NCBI GenBank assembly: GCA_026225945.1
Contig: JAMJFZ010000114.1
Coordinates: forward strand, 186,001 to 250,000
Source: Cricetomys ansorgei
Taxonomy: Eukaryota > Chordata > Mammalia > Rodentia > Nesomyidae
Direction: 5' to 3'
DNA: 64,000 bases
In this document: positions 1 through 13,095 of the stretch, piece by piece
How the letters are laid out: each line of letters begins with the position of its first letter
How positions within the stretch are numbered: position 1 is the stretch's first letter
Made by a program: the position numbers and the translations under genes
Notes under the pieces: generated by a model
Seen by the model: only the letters and a program-made list of their open reading frames with translations
What the model was told of the DNA's origin: nothing
Databases searched by the model: none

Positions 1-415
1 CTCATCACTATAGCAGATGTGCCTTGTCAGGACTGCCTCACCAGTCTGAATCACTTGTTTGCAGAAAAAAAACCACCACCAACAACAACAAACTGTTCCA
101 TCTAAATAAGGGCTTCTCAGCTCCACTGGGGTATCCCAATATCAAGATGGACCTTACAAATGTGAAGAAAAATAATCAAATGAAATTATTAGGTTGAGTT
201 TTGTAAACCATACATGCTTCTTGAATACTGAGTCTATGCTCAGTCTCTGATACCACCAAATTTAAAGTTTTACAAAGCCATTGTCTTGATTATAGACCAA
301 ACAAGCTTGATTTTTAGCCATTTATATCCTGTCTACTATGCATGGTATGTAAAATAGCATCCCACTTACTAGCCATCAACACAAAACAGAAATACCGACA
401 CACAGACACACAGAC

Positions 416-449
416 CACACACACACACACACACACACATACACACACC
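416..449. repeat. (CA)n microsatellite
   Basis: Nearly pure CA dinucleotide run. It generates spurious Thr-His and Cys-Val open frames on the two strands. Confidence 0.9.
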
Positions 450-1732
450 ACAGATTTGGAATCTCTGGCTGTTGCTTTTGCTTCGTGGTTTCTTGACTCA
501 GAGACTGCTCACAAACATCTCCTAGAAGCACTCTCTTCAGTCCTCCTCCAGGTAGGGCCCATGCTACTGTTCCTGGAAGGCAACATTTTGGAAGCAACTT
601 TCACTCACAGACAAATGTTGAAACCACATTTTATTCTTAGCAGGCATAAGGTCATTACAGTGGAGAAGAGCCATTGTTTATCACCTATGTGAGACAGTCC
701 TTAGTCGTGGTTCCCACCCCTAGCTTCCACTGTACCTGTGGGATATCATTGCTCTCAAGCCAGGGTACGTAAGCCCCAGTGGTATGTGAGCTAATAGAGA
801 AGCATAGTCATCACTTTGTGGTTCTCCAGTGCAATCTCTGGCAATCTCTGGTTCTGGTAGACACCAGGATATAGCCTTCATCTCCTGAAGACAAATCAGG
901 GTGGAGGTGGTGACAGCCACAGGTGATCTCTTACTGTTATGGGCCAGTGCAGCTCGGAACACATGCGTGGGTGAGAGAGATTTCTTTACAACAGTCCAGG
1001 ATTACAGTTAAAAGCAAATACAGATTAGCAGAAAAACTACATATTGTTTAATCCAGATTAAACTATTAACATGATATGACCTGATGATGTTTAAAAATAA
1101 TTAAGAAACATTTCAGTACAAGCATGCAATGAGGAGGAATGGTTTACCCAGGACTCAAGCTCGCTCATAAAAATTGTAGACCTTTATTTGCAAACACCCA
1201 CTACCTGGAATAGCAGCTCATGAACAGTCATCAAAGAGGACCTGAATAGATTAACCTGTGTAGGATGCAGAGGGAAGAACAAGGAACTAAAAGTTAATAC
1301 GGGAAGATGCCCTTTTGGTACTGACACTTAATTGACTCTGTGACATTTAACTTCACCAGGGCAGTGGGCAGTCATGAAAGTCTGAAAAATAAAAAGCACT
1401 GAGCAGAATTATCTATGAGATCCCTTCTCATACTGATAGTGAATAATTTCAGCGTCTGCAGACAGCACGTACCCTCACAGTTCCTAAAATCCTGGAAACT
1501 ATTGTGCTTATGGAATCCATTTCTGAAAGACCGTATTCATTCCTGAAAAGAAAATCACTTTCCAGTTAATTTACAAAATATCTACAAGCGTATTACATAG
1601 AGGCACATCACAGAGTTAACTTTCAGGATTATATTTATAAATTCGTACCAGCATGTCCTTTATCTCAAATGCACATGTGTATTTTGAAGATACAACTTAG
1701 ACATGTGTACATACTTTTTTGTGTGTACACGC

Positions 1733-1782
1733 TTGTGTGTGTGTGTGTGTGTGTGCGTGTGCGTGTGCGCACGCACGCGCAG
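1733..1782. repeat. (GT)n followed by GTGC/GCAC alternating tract
   Basis: A TG dinucleotide run passes into mixed GTGCGTGTGCGC and then CACGCACGCGC. The alternating purine-pyrimidine pattern is of the kind that can adopt Z-DNA. Confidence 0.85.
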
Positions 1783-2559
1783 CACATGCTTGTCATTCTA
1801 AATGGGAGATACATGATAATTCGCCACTTCCATAATTAAGATACTCAATGGTTCTGTCATCTCCAAGAGTTCTCTAAGCCCCTTGGAGGAAGTCAGCCAC
1901 ACCCCACTGTGGGAAGGAGGACTTGGGGCTCAGAAGAACTTGTAAATAAATGCTATCACATCAAGTGAGAATCAAAGCCACATGTTGAGTGGAAACTGAC
2001 AGGTAGCATCTCTAATAAGATGGGCAAATGTAGGTGAAGAGAACGAGGGAAAGCCAGCAGAGACAGAACGGGTTGGGGAAGGGAAGAAAATCGCCGGAAA
2101 AGATGCCCTCAAAGGCATGTAGCGAGAATGCAAAAAGGTGGGGTTACAACTACGTTGTAAGACATCTCAGAAAAAGCCAAGAAGGTGAATGTAGGTCCTA
2201 GATGGCTAGAGATGATGGGTACCCTTGCAAAGAGAATAACAGCTTCTTTATAAGGATAAATTCTACTGGTATGATGAAGGTATCCTTTCCTATAGGTTTG
2301 GAAACAGTAGCGATGGGGAAATGTGCATTACATTATAGTCATTTGACACGGAAAGAGAGTCAAGAGAAAGGGAGAAATGAGAACCAGTAAATAAATGTAC
2401 TGGTTACTCAGTTTCATCAGAAACAGAATTTCCTTTGATCAAGGCAGAGATGACCTGGTCTCTTCTGGCATAGTTTTGAGAAGACATGTAAAATCACAAA
2501 GACGAGTGCTAACACTAGTTGTAACTCTCGAAAACCTTGAAAATGTGCTTTCTTTTTAT

Positions 2560-2782
2560 TTTAAGATTTATTTACTAGTATTCATCTGTACATTCTGTGC
2601 CTTTGTGAGTTTTTGTGTACCGTGTGCATGCAGGTGCCTAAGGAAGCCAGAAGAAGTCACCGGATCCCTTGGAGCTGGAGTGACGGGCAGTCACGAGCGC
2701 CCAGTGTGGGTGCTGGGAACTGAAACTAAGTCTTCTGTGAGAGCAGTGAGCACTCTTCATTGCTAAGTCATCCCTCAGCTCC
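2560..2782 (-). repeat. B3/B2-like SINE, reverse orientation
   Basis: The plus strand shows the usual reversed end: a 'gtgggtgctgggaactgaa' block, then an 'agagcagtgagcactctt' block and a final 'tcatccctcagctcc'. Read on the minus strand this is the tRNA-derived head of a B2/B3 SINE with its polymerase III promoter. The copy is diverged. It creates the open frame over 2395-2766, which I do not regard as a gene. Confidence 0.6.
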
Positions 2783-3674
2783 TATCTCTTATTTTAAAAT
2801 ATTAAAAAGAGTGTCTCATTTTAGAAAATAGTTTTATTTGGTTTTCTCTTATTTTTGACCCTGCAGGAAACGAGCTTACCAGGACAGGCTAGGGAGTCTT
2901 ACGGCCAGAGCGAGTGTCTCTTTATTCCAGGAAGAGAAGAGTGTCATGCTAAAAGTGATCTATGAGACACTGGAGTTCTGATAATCATGAATTGGGTCAA
3001 AGGGCAAGCCACAGTGTGCCATTTTTCTGGGGAGATGGAACACAGAAACACATGAGGGATTTGGGGAAAATGTACTTGTTTTCTTTATCCGCTGACTGCC
3101 TTAACCTCTCCCTCCTCTCAACTGTCTACTTTTGCTGCTAAGAAATGTCCCAACTTTATGAGAGGCCTTAGTTCTTCTATCTGCATCCAGAATACTATTT
3201 AGTGGATGCAGTGGACATGCTAAGAATATTAAACACAAAAGCCAGATGTCTAAGCTATGAGCAGAGTAAATTATAAACTCAATTTGTGCTCATCTGTAAA
3301 AGCCCCTGAGTTCATGACTTGTGAGGACTCGGCTGGTTGCGTGGGCTGTGACTGAAGTTCTTACTGTTCAGTGTGAGATGTCTTCGCCCTACAGCCAACC
3401 TGAATTTTGATATGAGCTCGATTCTACATGGAACGCCATGCTCTGGGCCATGCAGTGTATGGGAGGCACCTAAATAATTTTTCACCACCTATGACAGGGC
3501 TATTTCAGAAGGTAGCCCATTTACTATGAGGGTCGAGTTCCTTCTATTAAAGGTATCAGAATCTTGTAGAGAAAACCCATTTTCAAAGAGCTGCTTAAAG
3601 CTGGGGCGAGAACTAGAGAAGTCGGCTCATCTGAGTCACAGACCAACTCTTCCATCTTATCTGCTTTTATGTGT

Positions 3675-3680
3675 TTTATT
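3675..3680 (-). promoter_or_regulatory. Polyadenylation signal AATAAA for the Defb13-like gene
   Basis: TTTATT on the plus strand reads AATAAA on the minus strand, about 210 bp past the stop codon of the Defb13-like gene. It is the first good hexamer I saw downstream. Use is inferred. Confidence 0.45.
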
Positions 3681-3890
3681 ACTTTTATCAGCCAATAAAA
3701 CATCCCATAGACTCTGTGCCAGAAAAAGGGTATATGAACCATAGTGCCGACCCTGCAGAAGGCAGACCCAGGAAGGCCATTTTCCTCAATGCTAGAAACT
3801 GAATAGACCTAACTTCTGAAAGTCCGAAACTGGAAAGAAAGTTCAGAGAAGTTTGTTTGGAGATTCTGCCTTGTAGCTGGTGCTGAGAAT

Positions 3891-4119
3891 TCAATATTTC
3901 ATTCGTTTTCTGCAGCACAGTGGTGTCAAGTCAGCTCGGCAACCCCCGATCTTTTCTTCAAAAGTAAGGCAGTCTATTTCACATTGGCCGCCCAGCTTCG
4001 TGCACAGGTGTCTTCTGTAAACTGCTCCCTTGGCTAGGAGAAGAAGGCAGCTGTTAATTATGTAGTAATCTTTTACTAGGCCAAGAAGGGAACTCTTCAT
4101 TACTAAATGAGAGAGACAC

Positions 4120-4158
<39 letters not shown>

Positions 4159-5997
4159 AAGAGGGGAGGGGGAGAGAGAGAATAATGATCAGAAAGGTCT
4201 GATCTCAGACTCTTGGCAAATCATATGCAGTGTCCTTACTAATCACTGGGAAAGACACTGCTAACTCCTCTGTTCAAATCAGCTATTTCATACAGAAAGA
4301 GAATGTCTCTTCTGGGGAAGGGAGCAATTCACTTTCTAACTCTACAAACAAACTTTTCCAGAGTAACTTTTTTTCTTTGTATTTCTAACATAACAGTGTT
4401 TGATAAAGATCAAAATGTAAAGACCATACAATTATTATAGGCAGATCAACAATAAACAATCCCCATTATCATGTAACCTTCAACTTTCAGATATAAAATT
4501 AACCAACAATCCTCTCATTATTGCCATTTACAGAAAAGAAATGGAAGGACAGAGTTCAAATTGTTTATGAGAATCAGAACTAAGATTTAGCCTCGGCTAC
4601 TTTGATCTCACGTGTGTTGCCCTCTACAGAATGTCGAATTGACACCCGTCTCTGAAATTCTCTGTGATTGTGTCACAGAGATCATGGTCACAGTGTTTGA
4701 TTCCTTGCTTACTGCGAGTCAAATATGAATAGGTCGAGTTCTGGAGCAGGTAAGCTATTGAGCTCCTAAGTCTGTATGTTGTACAGTGAAGACAGGAGGA
4801 GATGGAGAAGACAGATTGAATTGCTTTTCTATTCTGCATCCATTGTCTGACTTCTATGCAAAGAGGGAGGGCAAGCTAACAGAGAGTTGGTTTCTCCGCT
4901 CCCTGGCTGCTCCTTAGTTCTAGTGTTGCCTCTTCCCAAAGGTCATTTAAACCTCACTTCACAAGAGGCCTTTCTGCATCTCCCAGTTAGAGTGTGGTTT
5001 TTCAAGCTGTGACTTCTCTGTACTTTGCATTCTGGCCTTTAGGAAAGCTGTTTTGTGTTAAAGGCATATGTATTTATTTCTTTCTCATTCATTTACTTAT
5101 TTATACATCATAATTTTTGAAAGATTTTACTCTTACAGGGTACCTCATATTTATTAACAGATAATAATAGACTACTACATTTCCATAAAATTAAGAACAA
5201 AGATTCTGCTTTAATTAAAATTTTCCATTCATTTTGTATAATTGAACGAATGCAGCTGGAACAAGCAGTAAGGACACACTGTCAGGATCTCTTGTCTAGC
5301 TAGAGCTTCTGAGGCTAATACACATATTCAAGAGGTCTAGACACTCAGAAATTATGAATAGGATAGGAAACTTCAAAACACAAGGAGAATGTTTCAAGGG
5401 CATTGGAGGAGCCCTAGACAGAAGGCCCTTTTGGTTGTAGGTTGTACTACACAGAGATCTGCTCAAAGCACCCCAAATATTAAGTGCAAACAAATCAGGG
5501 TGGTAGTGGGTTCAATGGCATCATTTTCTGTTATATATGAGATCCTGAAGAATAATCTCAGGGTAAGATATTTGAACCAGTTGCTGAAACATAGAAAATG
5601 TTGGTGTCCAGCCCCCATTTTAAAGTGGCCACTTTGTCGTATACTGAGATATGTTGAAGCTTTAAAACTGAGGGGCAAGAGCTACAAGAAGGAAGAAGTA
5701 AATCCCCGTGTAGATGACTGGAGAGGTGGGCCAACTACTCTCATAGTAGATAATCAAAGTCAGTGTGATTGGATTCTTCCGTGTCTAGGCTTGGAAAACA
5801 TTTCTGGTGCCTGGTTTGTCTCAAGACTATTACAAATCACAGAGGTAAGTGGTGAGGTTTTCCTGAAGTTAGCTTGTTTTTCCAAAGACAGATACTGATC
5901 AAATTGACAACTCTACCTCTCTGGGGACTTTCCTCTTACCTGGGTAAAGATGGTTGAGAAGGATGAGCCCAGCAACAATTAAGGAAAAGATTTTCAT
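3891..5997 (-). CDS. Defb13: Beta-defensin, Defb13 / DEFB107-like (2 exons)
   Basis: Secreted cationic beta-defensin; orthologues are host-defence peptides of the male tract. Coding exons run 5997-5940 and 4033-3891 on the minus strand. Exon 1 encodes a signal peptide (starts MKIFSLIVAGLILL) and ends in phase 1 before a GTAAG donor at 5939. Exon 2 follows a pyrimidine-rich CTCCTAG acceptor. The joined product is 66 residues and ends RKRMKY. Exon 2 has six cysteines spaced C-x6-C-x3-C-x9-C-x7-CC. The block CLTFEEKIGGCRA closely matches DEFB107. As I recall it, human DEFB107 lacks the first defensin cysteine, whereas this copy has it. The frame is open with consensus splice sites, so it is probably functional. 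The intron (4036-5939) is about 1.9 kb and holds no recognised gene. The Defb12-like gene lies next on the same strand, about 4.7 kb upstream. Confidence 0.9.
4110..4183. repeat. (GA)n purine tract
   Basis: Imperfect GA repeat with GGAG interruptions, in the Defb13-like intron about 80 bp from the exon 2 acceptor. Confidence 0.85.
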
Positions 5998-5999
5998 GT

Positions 6000-8900
6000 C
6001 TGTAGGCATCAGTGGAGAGGAGCTGAAGGAGGCACAGTAATGGAGCCCGGCTCCTTTACCAAGATGAGCAGAGTAAGACTCATTCTACTGCTTAGAAAAG
6101 CCTTAAGAGAGAACAATTTTCCATGCTCCATTGAGTAGCATGTGGGCCAGTGGATCAGGTTGTTGTCTTTTGTTGGAGGAAGGCCAGAGAGAGAACCCTG
6201 CCTTCTTGCCTGGAATATTCTATTCCCTTTCTTCATGCCCTATCTCAAGTATCCCCATTTCCACAAAATCTACAGCCACCTACTCTTCTTCCTGCCTAAA
6301 AGTTTTACGTATAACATATTCTTACAAGTTTTATCCATTGGTTGTTAATTGGTTGACACCTGGCATAGTGGCTTTTAAATTTTGAGGTATAGAAAAAATT
6401 ACCTATCCCAATAGATAGTAAACTCCATAGAAGAAACCAGCTCAATTTTCATTGATTTTCCCCTATTGGGTTCTTATGTCAGTGTTGTTTAGTTTTCCAA
6501 TGGGAAGCTGTCTACTTAGGGGAATTCATAACTAAACAAACAATTAAATGTAAATTGTGATTAAATCTTTCAAATTTATGCATATGTAAATCTTTGGAGA
6601 GGGTATCATTACTAATATTCCTTCCATAATTATTTCTGGTACAAAATCTCTGCGCACTACACAGGTATGTGCTACCAATAGACCTTAATTTTGTCCTAAA
6701 ACAAAAGACGCCATTGTAGAGTTTTGTGCACGAGAGTTATCTGGAAGAATAAAAATCAGATTGGTGATTCCATTCCCAACAGAGTGCTTAACAGATCAAT
6801 TCTCACAATAATAGTAAATTAATTTCTGGGAAATGCCGAGCTTCCTAAAGGATGTGAAAGATACGACGAGGCCAGGCTCACATTGGAAAACCGGAAAAGT
6901 CTGGTTAAGGAAAGTAGACCTGTGATTACCTGTGATTCTTTGTGTGAGGTATGACGGAGCCTTTGAAATGTAGGCCTTAAGATCCTGCTGTGGCGGCACA
7001 AGCCTGGACAGTACTCAGGAAGTGGAGGCGGTGAGCTTCGGGCCAGCTTGGGCTACACAGTGAGTACCAGCTCAACTGGCCTCAGACTGGGAGAGTCTCA
7101 ACAAAAGAAAAGTAAAACCAAAATAGACATGTGGATTAGTGTGAGTTAATCAGGTCACCGGGGGCACTGTCTTTAGAAGGGGTTAAAGTGGTGCTCACGG
7201 GACTCTGGGTAGTTATAAAACAATAAGTCTCTGGCTTCTAGTTTTCCATGCCGCCTTCTGCTCTCATACATGTTCCTCTTCCAGGATGCCACACCATGAT
7301 TTGACACAGCCTGGAAGACCCTCTCTGATCTGAGCTCATCAACTCACCTGGTCTTAGACTTTAGCCTGTGAATGGCATAAAATTTTCTTCATAAAGTACC
7401 TAGATTCAAATGTTGTTTAATAGCAGAAGAAGGGTAGACCAATACAAGGGCTCGCTCCTCACCACTCACCCCTACCTACTCTCAGCTGGTGACCCTGTTC
7501 CACACTTTATGAGAGACAAAGCCAGAAAAGGAGGTGCTTACAGCTCACATCACCCACTTCAGGCCCAGAAACCCAAAGGCCCTGCCCTTCCTTGTGTGTA
7601 CCTTCTCTGGGATCCAGGGTCTCTTCTTGAACCATGATGTCACTTCCTCCCCATTTCCTGAGTAAGACCACTATCATTAAAGTGACACTGACACTTTGCA
7701 CTGGATAGGTAGGAGAAGTGTCATGAGGGCGAAACTCTCTCCTATTGAAGGCCCAGGTTGAAAAAGCCCAAACACATGTGACATCCTTCTTTTAAACAGT
7801 TGCTTAGGGAATCTCTCTCCAGAATCAGCTGCGCAAGCTCTTAGCACTTGCTGCAGTTACAGTCCAAGAGGGCCTAGTGACTTGGCAGTTGAACCTGATG
7901 TCATCTATGTCATCCTGGTTTTACTGCTCTACCCAATGTAAGACTGATGAGGAGTGTGGAGACTTTCGTCAAGGCTCCAGAAAAATGCCTGGCAGGCACA
8001 GGCTGAATAGCAGGATTGCATTCCCTTCAAAGAGTCCTGGAACAGGCTTTGCACAAAGCTCTGGGAGTGAAGTCTATGCTTCAGCCAAGACTCTAGGGTC
8101 TTAGGGCTACCAAGAATGTTGGCTCTTTGCCAAGGAAAAGCAAACTAGCCAAATGGGCCAGTCTAAAAGAAGCCGTATTGCTGCTGCAGACAGGGCAATA
8201 GCAGAGAGGAGGGGCTACTCAGTCCCTTTGGAGTTCACATTATGTCACCCCATGTCTCTGATGCTGGGCACAGAGCAGAAGGCTTTGTGTTTGCCAGGCT
8301 GAGCTTTGATCTAGCTTTGGGCCGATCCTACCTTACTATCCTTATAATCCTTTTTGGAATGGAAATGTTTTCTCTGCGACACTGTATATTAGAAGCATGT
8401 CACTTGATTTTTTGTTTGTTTGTTTTTTATGGATGTACAGCTAAGAGTTTTCATTGACTCTCAGAAAAGGCTAGACATTGGAGTTTTGAGTAGTATTAGT
8501 TTTCCCTTCAAGTATTTTCTGGTTCTGCTCTTAGGTGTTTAGGTTTTTATATTTTATCTTGTCTCTTGGATTGACACTTCAGTCACACAACATTCTTGTC
8601 TCTAGTAACAGTTTTTGTTGTTGAAAGTTGTTTTGTTTGTCAAAGACTGTTTTATATGCTGTTGGTTGAGCATTTGTTTTCCAAAATGTTTCTTTGTAAG
8701 GTTTTAAGATATTCAACTTAGGTTTTAATCTTTTAAAAATATATTCTGTTAATATCTAATTATGATAGTTAGCTGATTTTACTTATTCTCTTACTACAGT
8801 AATCAGTGAAATAATAATCAGTTTTATCCTTGTCTACTGAAGTTCATGGGGTTATCTTTTTTTCTTCCCCGTTTTTGTTGCAATTTAAATTTCCTATATT

Positions 8901-10677
8901 TTTTGCTGTAAATTTTAGTTGTTATAGGTGGTTGCCTTTGGGGTCATCATTAATGTTGCAGTTCATGTACAATTCATCTAGTGTTAATGCCAACTTATTT
9001 TCAATAGTAAACCGGGACTTTATACCGACTCATTTCCTCACCCTCGTTTTTGATGTAGAAATAAGTTTGGGTGTTCTGAAGTGAGAGGTTCTCTTGCTGG
9101 CCTTGCAGGATGAGACTGCCTTTGACAGAGACAGCTGTGAGCCTGGGATGCTATGTGGCCTCTAGTTGCCATGCTGATGAGGTTAGCCCCTGACTTCATG
9201 CAGCCTGGGTCAATGCATTAGTTATTAGTCTTGTGAAACCTTGAGCACAGAGGCCACCTGCACCCCAGCCCCTGACTTCTAACCTGAGATAGTTTGAGAT
9301 GGCATGTGCTATTTGAAGTTGCTAGCCTCACGGTGTGTTGTTATACAGAGAATTAATAGCTATAGTACTTTAAGGTACATGCACTTTGTAGAGGGACGTT
9401 TGCATGTTCTCACATGCTGTACTCTCCGCAGCAATGAGGAGTTTTCCAAGTGGCTGAAAGTCTTTCTAACTTTTTACAAATCCATCTTGCACCCACCCAA
9501 CTCCCAGAGCTTTGTGATAAAACCCCTTCATGCTGAGTCCGTTCCCTCTCGGGCCACATCCTTAGATGTTTCCTCTTAGGATGGCTTCGAGTCAGCGAAC
9601 CATGCAATATTTATGTAACCCGTAGGAACCACATGTCTCGCTGTGGTGCCCAGCGTCCTAGGCTCTGGCTGGCAGGAGCTGCACCTGCGATGGATGTGCC
9701 AGGTGAGAGCTGACAGAAAAGCAGTAGTTTTAATAAAGGAAACGAAGCCTCTGAGGAGTCATTTTCCCTCCAGATGGCATTGACTAAAGCCATCCCAATG
9801 TCCGGAACCCTGTGGATGTCCTTTGCAGAGAATAGTGTCAATGTTTCAGGGTCAAAGGGGAAAGAGCATGAGAAGAGTCTAAACATAAGATATACCGGGC
9901 AGAGCACTGCTCAGGTTCAATGTCACCCATAAAGCTGATTAAGTGTAAGCCCGACAGATGATGGTTTTAGTTTGTGAAGCTACCAAATTTTATTTCAGTT
10001 ACAGTTTTATCGCCTGCATATGTCTTATCCAAATGAACATCTTAATTAATCTCTAACCACTTTATTTTGCAGGCAAGAACAATGCAAACTCAGTACCATA
10101 GGCATTAATAGAGTAGATGGGGTTGTTTTAAAAACACAACATAACAGTTACAATCACTGGATAATAATACATTACCTCCACTAAGAATAAAATGGATCTT
10201 TATTGTGTTCTATAGAACTATCATGCCATCGACATAGAGGACTATGACATTTTTCATCTGTCTATCAATCCCATGATAATTAGTATTTTATAGAGACACA
10301 CAGAATCAGGTGGTAATGTACACACCGCTCCTTGTCTAGCTTCCCATAAGCAACAACCTTCCTGGATCTCTTTCTCTTCAAATGGCAGATAATGGCAAAG
10401 TCTCTCTCTCAGGCAATCCGGAGCTGTATGAGAAAATTCTGGAGAGAGGATTTATAAGTGACAGGTGTTCCAGAAATGCACAGTAGTATCTGATTGAGTA
10501 GAAGGCATTCATTCCTGCTTGGATTTTTATCATCTTAACGTTTAAAATGAAGCACAGAGACGAAAGTGAGGCGAGATCAGCTCGAATCACACTCACTGTG
10601 GCCCGATTAAGCCACCAAGCTTCTCTCCCCGGACATCCGTTCAGTGCCACTTTTAAGGCCCAAAGAGCGCCCGTTGC
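6000..10677. other. Intergenic between Defb13-like and Defb12-like genes
   Basis: No defensin-type exon or other coding exon could be supported on either strand. A B1-like SINE lies near 6975-7112. The AT-rich part at about 8360-9080 may be old, unrecognisable repeat. Open frames in this interval have no signal peptide plus cysteine-domain pattern and no splice context. Confidence 0.55.
6975..7112 (+). repeat. B1-like SINE
   Basis: Diverged 7SL-derived B1 pattern in forward order: 'ggcacaagcctggacagtac', then 'tcaggaagtggaggcggtgag', then 'ggccagcttgggctacacag', ending in an A-rich tail with AAAAGAAAAG. Confidence 0.7.
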
Positions 10678-11203
10678 TCAGTGCCTTCTGATCCTCTCCC
10701 GACAGCAGAAGAAGTTCAACTTGCACTTCCCAGCAATCTTCTCGTGTTCCATGCACACCCTCCTGCATTTCCCCCGGCCGAGCCTGCACGTCTCACACAC
10801 AGCAAACTCACCTGTGCCCGGGAGAGAGCTGCTGAGACGTTTGCTGGGACTTGGTGGAAGGAGAAAGAACATCTAACAAAGCCACCTGAACAGACAGGGT
10901 TTGCAAGAACAGTTATGGAGACTGTTTTCTAGAATTAGCCCAGAAGCTTTGCAGATAGCTCAGTTGGTGAAGTGTTTCTCATGTAAGCATGAGGGCTAGA
11001 GTCTGCTCTTCAGGGCCTAGATGAGAAGCTGGGCATAATGGTATACATTTACAATCCCAGAGCTGGGGAGGCAGAGACAGTTGGATCTCTGAGGCTTGTG
11101 ATCAGCCTTGCTGAATTAATGAGAGATTCTGTCTCAAAAACCAAGGTGAATGGCTCCTGGGGAATGATATTTAAGTTTGACCTCTGGCCTTGACACATAT
11201 ATG

Positions 11204-11245
<42 letters not shown>

Positions 11246-11803
11246 GAGTGAAATAAACAAACACTACACCATAGCTTCTGCTTACCACAGAATGGTGCAG
11301 GAAAGAACCATACATACATAAAAACAAGAGGCAGTCATTATCCATGTTCCCCAAGTGTTTATTGTCTTTCATGGTCGTAATGCAAGTAACAGAGTAGCAT
11401 CTTTTTTTTCAGAATTGTTAAAACACATGTCTGATATTATTGAAAAATTTGTTACATGAAAACAAGAGCAATGGCTTGTGGTTTCAAATCCTTGTAAACG
11501 TAATGAAGAGTTTTAGTCTCACTTCTTGCTTGGGCCTAGTGACAGCTGCATATTTTCAATAAATTGTTTTATTTACGTAGCCCCATGCAACTGGTGGACA
11601 TACTACAAATACCTGTCCACATTTTTCATTTAGTGGGCAAGCAAAATAACTTTGCAATAATGTTCGTGCTGTATAGCATTTACTTGTAAGGGTACTTTGG
11701 TGGTTAAATGGCATAATCCATGTGTGTTTGTTAAAGGCTGGAAAAATTAGTACTTCATAAATGCCACGTTTTCACTCATGAATATTGTCTGAATCTATTC
11801 AAC

Positions 11804-11848
<45 letters not shown>

Positions 11849-13095
11849 GTGTGTGTGAGAGAGAGAGAACTGTGCATGTGTGTGGCACACATGCACATGA
11901 GTGTGCAGGTACATGCACCTCTGTGTGCGGACACACAGAAGCAAGAAGAAGGCATTGGGTATGCTTTTCTATCACTCTCAGCCTGGTCCCTTTGAAGCAG
12001 GGTCTCTCTTTGAATCTTAGCTCCTTTTCTCTTGCTAACTGGACTAGAAGATTAAAAAAAAAAAAGTCCCATTGAACCTCCCAGTTCTGACACCACAGTG
12101 CTGGAGTTATAGGCTTGTGCAAGACTGTGCAGGCGTGATTGCACAGCAAGCTCTCTTAACCAGTGAGCCATTTCTCCATCCCTCCAAGGATATTCTAATA
12201 CTTCCTTTCATTGTGTTTCCAGCATGCTGTCTTCCCATGGAAGAGAACCTCTTGTGTATATCCACAGCTGTGTCTAATCATCATAAACAGCTCATCTACG
12301 ACCAAGATGACTTCTCAGTAAACGATCTCCACCACTCTACTGTATTGTCCATAACCCGTCAACACTCACACGTGCAGACCTCCTTCAATTTAGGTTGTAA
12401 GGTGAGGGAAGCCATGATCTCCAGGTAGTGCTAATTGGTGGGGATGAGATTGAACATGAGAAATTAATGGGAACATCACTAGGAAAATATGATCATGGCG
12501 ACAAGAGTAAAAATATATGAAGCCAAAGGGCCAGAACTCAGTCCTTTCACACCTGCCTCCTGTCCAATCAAAAATAGCTAGCTTGGCTGGAGTCGCTACA
12601 AGAAAAGGAGGAAGTACAGATAAGAAATATATTTTACCTCCAGGAAATGACTGGGAATACTCAAGTCCTGCCCAGGACCCTAAATTTAAAACAAAATACA
12701 TTTTAGAAAAGAATATTAAAGCAAGAAATGACACTGTATAAAATTCTTCTACATGTATACTTCATGAGGGACTACCAGTGTTAGGATTGCCATTTTTATA
12801 TGGGTTCTCAAGACCAGCGCTCCTATCAGCCAAGAAGACCAATATACAAAGCAACACAATAAAAATTACAGCACAATTCAGCTGGCTCTGAGGACATATT
12901 AGTACAGGTCCAAGAACTCTGTGGGGAGAGCAGATTTGTTCTCAAGTTCAGGGCGGAAGAGGAACCATTGGGTTTCATGATCTGCCCCCATCACCTCAGT
13001 CAAAATCCCATCAGCTTTTATTTACCTGACGGCAGTTGAGTTACAATGATGAACAAAGCAAAACCAAAATAAAACATCTCTCTACTCAGAGCCAT
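10678..13095 (-). CDS. Defb12: Beta-defensin, Defb12 / DEFB105-like (3 exons)
   Basis: Secreted beta-defensin. Coding exons on the minus strand are 13095-13026, 12679-12638 and 10811-10678, all joined in phase 1, giving 81 residues. Exon 1 is the signal peptide (MALSREMFYFGFAL...), with donor GTAAAT. The 42-bp exon 2 encodes the SWAGLEYSQSFPG pro-segment, with donor GTAAAA. Exon 3 follows a CCCGGGCACAG acceptor and carries C-x6-C-x3-C-x9-C-x5-CC (CRLGRGKC...KCKLNFFCC), plus an extra upstream cysteine (CETC) as in DEFB105. The three-exon layout is typical of this orthologue group. The product ends RERIRRH; as I recall, the mouse protein stops at RERI. I placed the start at 13095. The mouse protein has an upstream in-frame Met, and the matching codon here is CTG. 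Intron 2 contains two SINE-like blocks. Confidence 0.92.
10945..11249 (+). repeat. B3-like SINE ending in (CA)n
   Basis: A tRNA-like head 'agatagctcagttggtgaag' is followed by 'aatcccagagctggggaggcag', a 'gacctctggcct' block and a (CA)n tail at 11205-11244. That is the full order of a B2-superfamily B3 element. It lies in intron 2 of the Defb12-like gene, opposite to transcription. Confidence 0.75.
11807..12183 (-). repeat. (TTA)n tract and reversed B3/B2-like SINE
   Basis: A (TTA)n run at 11807-11848 is followed by TG/GA-rich sequence and then, from about 11880, a reversed SINE ending 'aaccagtgagccatttctcc'. On the minus strand that end is the usual B2/B3 polymerase III head. It lies in intron 2 of the Defb12-like gene. 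The poly-Asn and poly-Leu open frames here come from the trinucleotide repeat. Confidence 0.6.

Larger units (their letters stand above)
1..3674. other. Gene-free flank upstream of the defensin genes
   Basis: No coding exon could be supported here. The stretch holds a (CA)n tract near 416-449, a (GT)n/(GC)n alternating purine-pyrimidine tract at about 1733-1782, and a B3-like SINE in reverse orientation at about 2560-2782. The open frames are short and overlap these repeats or have no recognisable domain. The rest looks like unannotatable intergenic DNA. Confidence 0.6.

Noticed and set aside
342..692. Open frame across a CA repeat
   Set aside because: Codons come from the (CA)n tract and flanking non-coding sequence; no domain or splice context.
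11799..12149. Minus frame with poly-Asn and plus frame with poly-Leu
   Set aside because: Both are produced by the (TTA)n repeat and a reversed SINE in the Defb12-like intron.
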